The position numbers were made by a program, and so were the translations under genes. From the NCBI RefSeq assembly GCF_030936135.1, contig NC_082603.1, positions 21,666,880 through 21,730,879 on the forward strand: a DNA stretch of 64,000 nucleotides. The letters run 5' to 3'. The DNA is from Gavia stellata (lineage: Eukaryota > Chordata > Aves > Gaviiformes > Gaviidae). Shown piece by piece: positions 59,636 through 64,000 of this stretch (position 1 is its first letter; each line of letters begins with the position of its first letter). Below the pieces are notes generated by a model. The model was not told where the DNA came from and did no database searches. It saw only the letters and a program-made list of their open reading frames with translations.

Positions 59636-61561
59636 TGGGTTTTATAGCAAAAGGCATTTGACTTTGTTCTTTACTTAGACTAATCTAAGTAATTTGATTT
59701 GCATTCCTTTTATGATCCACAATACACTGTATAGCATGCATTACACAAAATATTAACTGCAAATGCATTCTATCAAGCTCATTATTTCCAGAATATTTCT
59801 ACCTTTTTATTAGATCACATAGGAAACATTAGACATGTGATTAACATGTATGGTAGACTGTACAACAAGGTATTTCATTGAGATACATATTAAAGTCTAC
59901 TCTGCCTAGTGTTATATTGACGTTTCTCGGATCACATGTGGACATTTTGTCTTATAAAACAATTTTCAATTTAGAAAGAGACAAGAAATTAAACCTGAGT
60001 GTTCTGAAATTCACTTACAAAAACCAGTTACTTTGATTTTGATTTTTTAATTTGTTATTATAAACAGAACATTTTGAAGTAAAACCAGTTAAAATTAGAG
60101 TCCTGTAACATTGTCAGAACTGTATTCCAGGGTTTTTTTCAGAAAGCTAATTATGGCAAAATTAGAACTGACCTTGTACTATCTTGACAGAGCTGAATAT
60201 TCCAGAGAAATATGATTCCAGCTAAATTTCTCTGACCAGGGCTACTAACAATTAATGGAAGTTTTTGAAGTTCCCATCAGAGAAGCATATGAACTCCTGA
60301 GAATTTAGCAGCCAGAAAAAGAGATAAAGTATACAGATTTCATCATTCAACATGTGGAACAAGGAATTTGATGCTGTTTGTTGGCTGACAAACTCAGTTC
60401 TCAGATTTTGAGAAAGTCAGAACTTTGTAGCAGGATTAAGTTTATATGCCTGACTGTGGAGTGATGAGCTTTGACTGACACAGAACGAGTCTGAATGTTG
60501 TTCCCATGCAGAGCAGAGGAAAAATTGTTAAAATTTCCCTTCTCTTAGAGAATGAAGAGGAGAGAGAGGGCAGTGGAGGAGAAGCAAATACATAGACATA
60601 GCATATGTTACACATTTAAAAGAAAATTGCTTACTGAAAGGCATAAAAGAACCACTAGTTTTTTTTTTTTTAATTTAAAATTCACTCATGTGGGGTGAAG
60701 AGATACTGTGGCAGCCAAAGCGCTAGAGTGGAGGTCAGGTCTTCGTTGTCACTGTTGCTAAATGCTTGGTAGCCCCAACTGCACGAGAGACCACAGGCAG
60801 AAGCTTCACACCGACCCAGCAGTCTGGCTTGGAAGCAAAAACATTTCCCAGAAATTTACAGTCTGGCACTTCCTACTTGTGTGTACCAGCCTGCTCAATA
60901 TCCAGGCTCCCCGCAAGCTACTTTTCACTTTGGGATTCACAGTAAGCATATTGAAAGCGATGGAAAAATTCTCATTGATCTTAGGGCCCTTCCAAACAGA
61001 CCTTCTGTGAGTGCAAATGCTCTAAACACCAAGTTAATGTAAGTTTGTCATCCAGTGAGGTTGTTACAGAATTGTATATAAACAGTGTTTTAAAGTGTGG
61101 AGCAATAACCATTTAGTGAGTGAGATGAAATGGGGACATGTAAGTCACAGAAACATATTTTAGTAATTTGTTTATGTGAAAGCAAACAAATTGCTATGAG
61201 TTTTAGCAATTACCATCAATTTACTAACAATTCTTAGCAATTTTTTTCCATATTGGATTGAGGAATTCAATCTATTCTATTTATTTGCTTGTTCTTTGTT
61301 CTTTGTTTTTATTTTGTACCTCTGGGATAATTAGCAGAGACACAGACGGCAGAGAATGAAAATGCCCATTGACCTTAATAGCTCTTAGAAGCAGCAGTGA
61401 GGAGTGGCACATCAGCCAAAGGGAAGATCTGGAGCAGTTAGAAGTCATGTATTGGCCCATCAAGAGGGACAGGGGATGAGCTGGATGATTTGGGGGTCTT
61501 TTGGTATTCTACAAAGAGAAATCCAACTGACTATGATGCCCAAGTTACTAATTTTTTGGCC

Positions 61562-61578
61562 TTTTTTTTTTTTTTTTT
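61562..61578. repeat. Poly(T) run, 17 bp
   Basis: Uninterrupted T17 followed by 'aaattaattgc'. Confidence 0.9.
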
Positions 61579-64000
61579 AAATTAATTGCACTTTACCAAA
61601 CCTGGGTATCAAGGAAAAAAACCCAAATGGTGAAGCTCCAGTTATCAAAGGTTTCCAGTATCCCCAGACGTGTGTGTATAATGGGGAGTCTGACCCATGT
61701 AACAGACACCTCGATCACTCTTGAAATTCTACCATCCCAAAGCAAACACAAGCCTAAACCAGAGCCATGTGTATACATAAAAGTCTAAACAGATTATCTT
61801 ACTCAGAGGCAGTGAACCGAACAACAAACAAACAGAAATTAGGATAAAGGAGATCAATACACAGCAACACAAGGGGAAAAGTTAGTATCTAAATCTCAGA
61901 TTGCTGTCAACTAGCAGATTCATTGCTCTTTCAAAGGAGAAATTCCTGGTTCAGCACCTGGAATGAGAACATAGGCAAGAATGGCGTTTACACTTTTGAG
62001 GCGCACACAGCCATCCTATGAGAATGGATTATTGCATACTGATGAAAAAAACCCATAAGCCAAACTCTGGGATTGCATTGTGCTGCTAACTACTTTTCAG
62101 AGAAAATTTAGACTATGAAGATTGCAAATATAAGAGGTCCCCATCGCAGTGACAAACACAGTGTACAAACACTAAACCTGGTGGTGTGCTTAGATAGTCC
62201 TGATCAACCACACCAGACTCCTGCTATCACGTTTTCAAAGGGAATTTTCTGAAGGATCATGGAAGTGCGTGTACATGAGAGACAAATACGCCAACATTTT
62301 TAAAGTAACAGACATTGCTTTATGCGTTCCCCTTGAGCCTTAAAAGAACCCATAAAATATTACCAGGTCCTACATTGCAGCTGTTTTCCTCAACTGTCCT
62401 GGTGGCATTAACTTCTAAAACTTTCGTTTTCCAGCCAGATACCAAGCATACCTGAGATCCCTTATTACGGACTTGATTATCCGTGCCTGATTGACATGGT
62501 AACCATGGCATCTTTGCTGTGATGAGGAATTCAACTTAAAAAAGAAAAGACATTCTAATTTACAACTTTACAGGTTCACACAATGCGATAATGAAGAGGA
62601 TACATGATGAAACCTGACAGGACGTTGAGCTTGTTGCACAAGTGCAGACAGCTGAAAAGGCAAGAAATAATACAGTTGTCACTGGACTGTTTTGCCTTAA
62701 CACCATATAAACAAAAGCACAGTTGTTAATCGGTCTAACTCTTTAGCTGCATAATCCCAGAGTATTAATGCTAAATGTGAAAACTGTAAACCTCCAGCTT
62801 TGCTGGATACATAAAACATATGACTGTGCAGCAGTCTGTTTTGGTCAAGAAATTATTTTGATGTTTGAAATCAGGACTTACACGTATAGAATAAATACTT
62901 ACCTAATGCTTTACATTGTTTGTGCCTTAATGCTTCTCTTTATTTTTTATAATACTCAATTTCTACTAAAATGGTAATGAATTTTAGTGGTACACAAAAG
63001 GTAGAGAATAGACATTGAAACTATGAGAAATGGCTTAGCAGTAAGTGCTCTACTTGATTTTTCCACAGACATTCTATTATAGAACAAATATTAAAACTGC
63101 AACAGCTCTTAAAAAAAACCCCTAAACACTTCTTAAAGAATATGATCTTAAAGAGTAACTTATCTTCGAAGAATTTCATTTTCATTCTGGCAATGCTTAC
63201 TTCAATCTCACCATTTATAAGAATAATTTATCTTTTCAGTAATACCTAGCCATGTGCTTCTCTGATACCGAGTGTACAGACAGTCTGGCACAAGAATGAT
63301 ACTGAGATGGTCTTTAATATAATGCCAGTGTGTTAGTCACAGCTATTTATTCTTAATATTAATCAGCTTATATTATTTTTATACATACTCAAAGATATTT
63401 TTCACACTTTTTTACAATAATAAGGAAATCCATATTTGACTTTAAGTTTAGGTTCTGAATTAAAATATAAATGTAATGAGAGGTGCTTAAAAAGCAGGTT
63501 TTTATGAGTCACACAGGTTTTTTCTTCAACAATTATCAAGTAGAGAACAATATACAATGGGTAACAGTATCTTCTGTACAGTTTAGCCCAACCTAAAGGA
63601 TTTTTTTCCAGTCTTAGGTCCCTTGCAGCTCATATTTTTCTACATACTTCTTCATGACTAATTGGGGTAACATAAGCTTGCACTCTCTTGGATATTATTC
63701 ACTGTCAGCTTTCCCTCCTGAATAAACTGATCTCTTGAAAACTTACCTACATAGCACACAGCAGGAGAAATGGAAGAGAAGCAATCACTGTCCAAAGAGA
63801 GGTGGAAAGAGGAGGCTGAATGAAAAATAGATAGATATAAATCACACTTGCCAGATGCTGAAGTAAAGCCTGTTTGTCCCTAATAAGTTGGTGAAGTTGT
63901 GGAGAAGAGTTTATCCTTGTGAATATAGGATTCTTTTATTATTGCCAAGGTCAGTGATAAAGGATGGTGATCAGCTCAGTAAATGCTGGTTGTGCAAGTC

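Larger units (their letters stand above)
59170..64000. other. Non-coding, unique-looking DNA
   Basis: No gene or dated repeat recognised. A T17 run lies at 61562-61578 and a 22-bp-period duplication at 59598-59635. The block 60690-60960 is richer in G+C and contains an 82-codon frame (60762-61010) with no recognisable domain. Confidence 0.45.

Noticed and set aside
1..64000. Bacterial-type features: operons, ribosome binding sites, CRISPR arrays, insertion sequences
   Set aside because: Base composition, stop density, CR1 LINEs and microsatellites show vertebrate nuclear DNA, and no regularly spaced direct repeats were found.

Overview
The window looks like intergenic or intronic DNA from an amniote, most likely a bird. 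It is AT-rich and stop-dense in all frames, with no recognisable host gene, rRNA, tRNA, CRISPR array or bacterial-type operon. The bird assignment rests on LINEs of the CR1 family. The copy at about 48.39-48.87 kb ends in the CR1-type 3' tail, with short ATTCTATG-like repeats after a 'ccttccaaccc' block. A second, different CR1 fragment lies at 29.5-30.2 kb, and a much older, broken CR1 reverse-transcriptase copy lies around 32.4-33.6 kb. CR1 dominance, few other young interspersed repeats and degraded MIR/L2-like relics fit a neognath bird; a turtle or crocodilian is less likely but not excluded from sequence alone.

Layout: 0-29 kb is unique-looking sequence with scattered ancient repeats (L2-like tails at 3.25 and 17.96 kb, a MIR-like SINE at 20.55 kb, relics of a palindromic amniote repeat at 1.1, 17.0 and 18.1 kb), one spliceable open block at 2.8 kb (+) and one codon-like open block at 7.3 kb (-). 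A small CpG-richer, GC-box-bearing island at 28.1-28.5 kb is the best promoter-like candidate. 29.5-34 kb holds LINE sequence of two ages. 34-48 kb is again mostly unique, with short tandem duplications and a possible regulatory block near 45.9-46.3 kb. After the 48.4 kb CR1 copy the rest is unique sequence, interrupted by a roughly 178-bp (CTTTTT)n tract at 53.2 kb and two motif-rich blocks (53.7 and 58.7-59.1 kb) that read like conserved non-coding elements.

No set of genes works together here. The only open frames with recognisable protein homology are LINE fragments. The other open frames of 60-150 codons are what chance gives in 64 kb and are left out unless splice signals or codon character make them worth a look. 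I did not find an undescribed biological system. The most checkable leads are the CR1 fragment that lacks its 3' tail yet sits between 7-bp direct repeats, the candidate promoter island, the candidate exon at 2.8 kb and the candidate conserved blocks. All statements about conservation are inference, since no alignment could be run.
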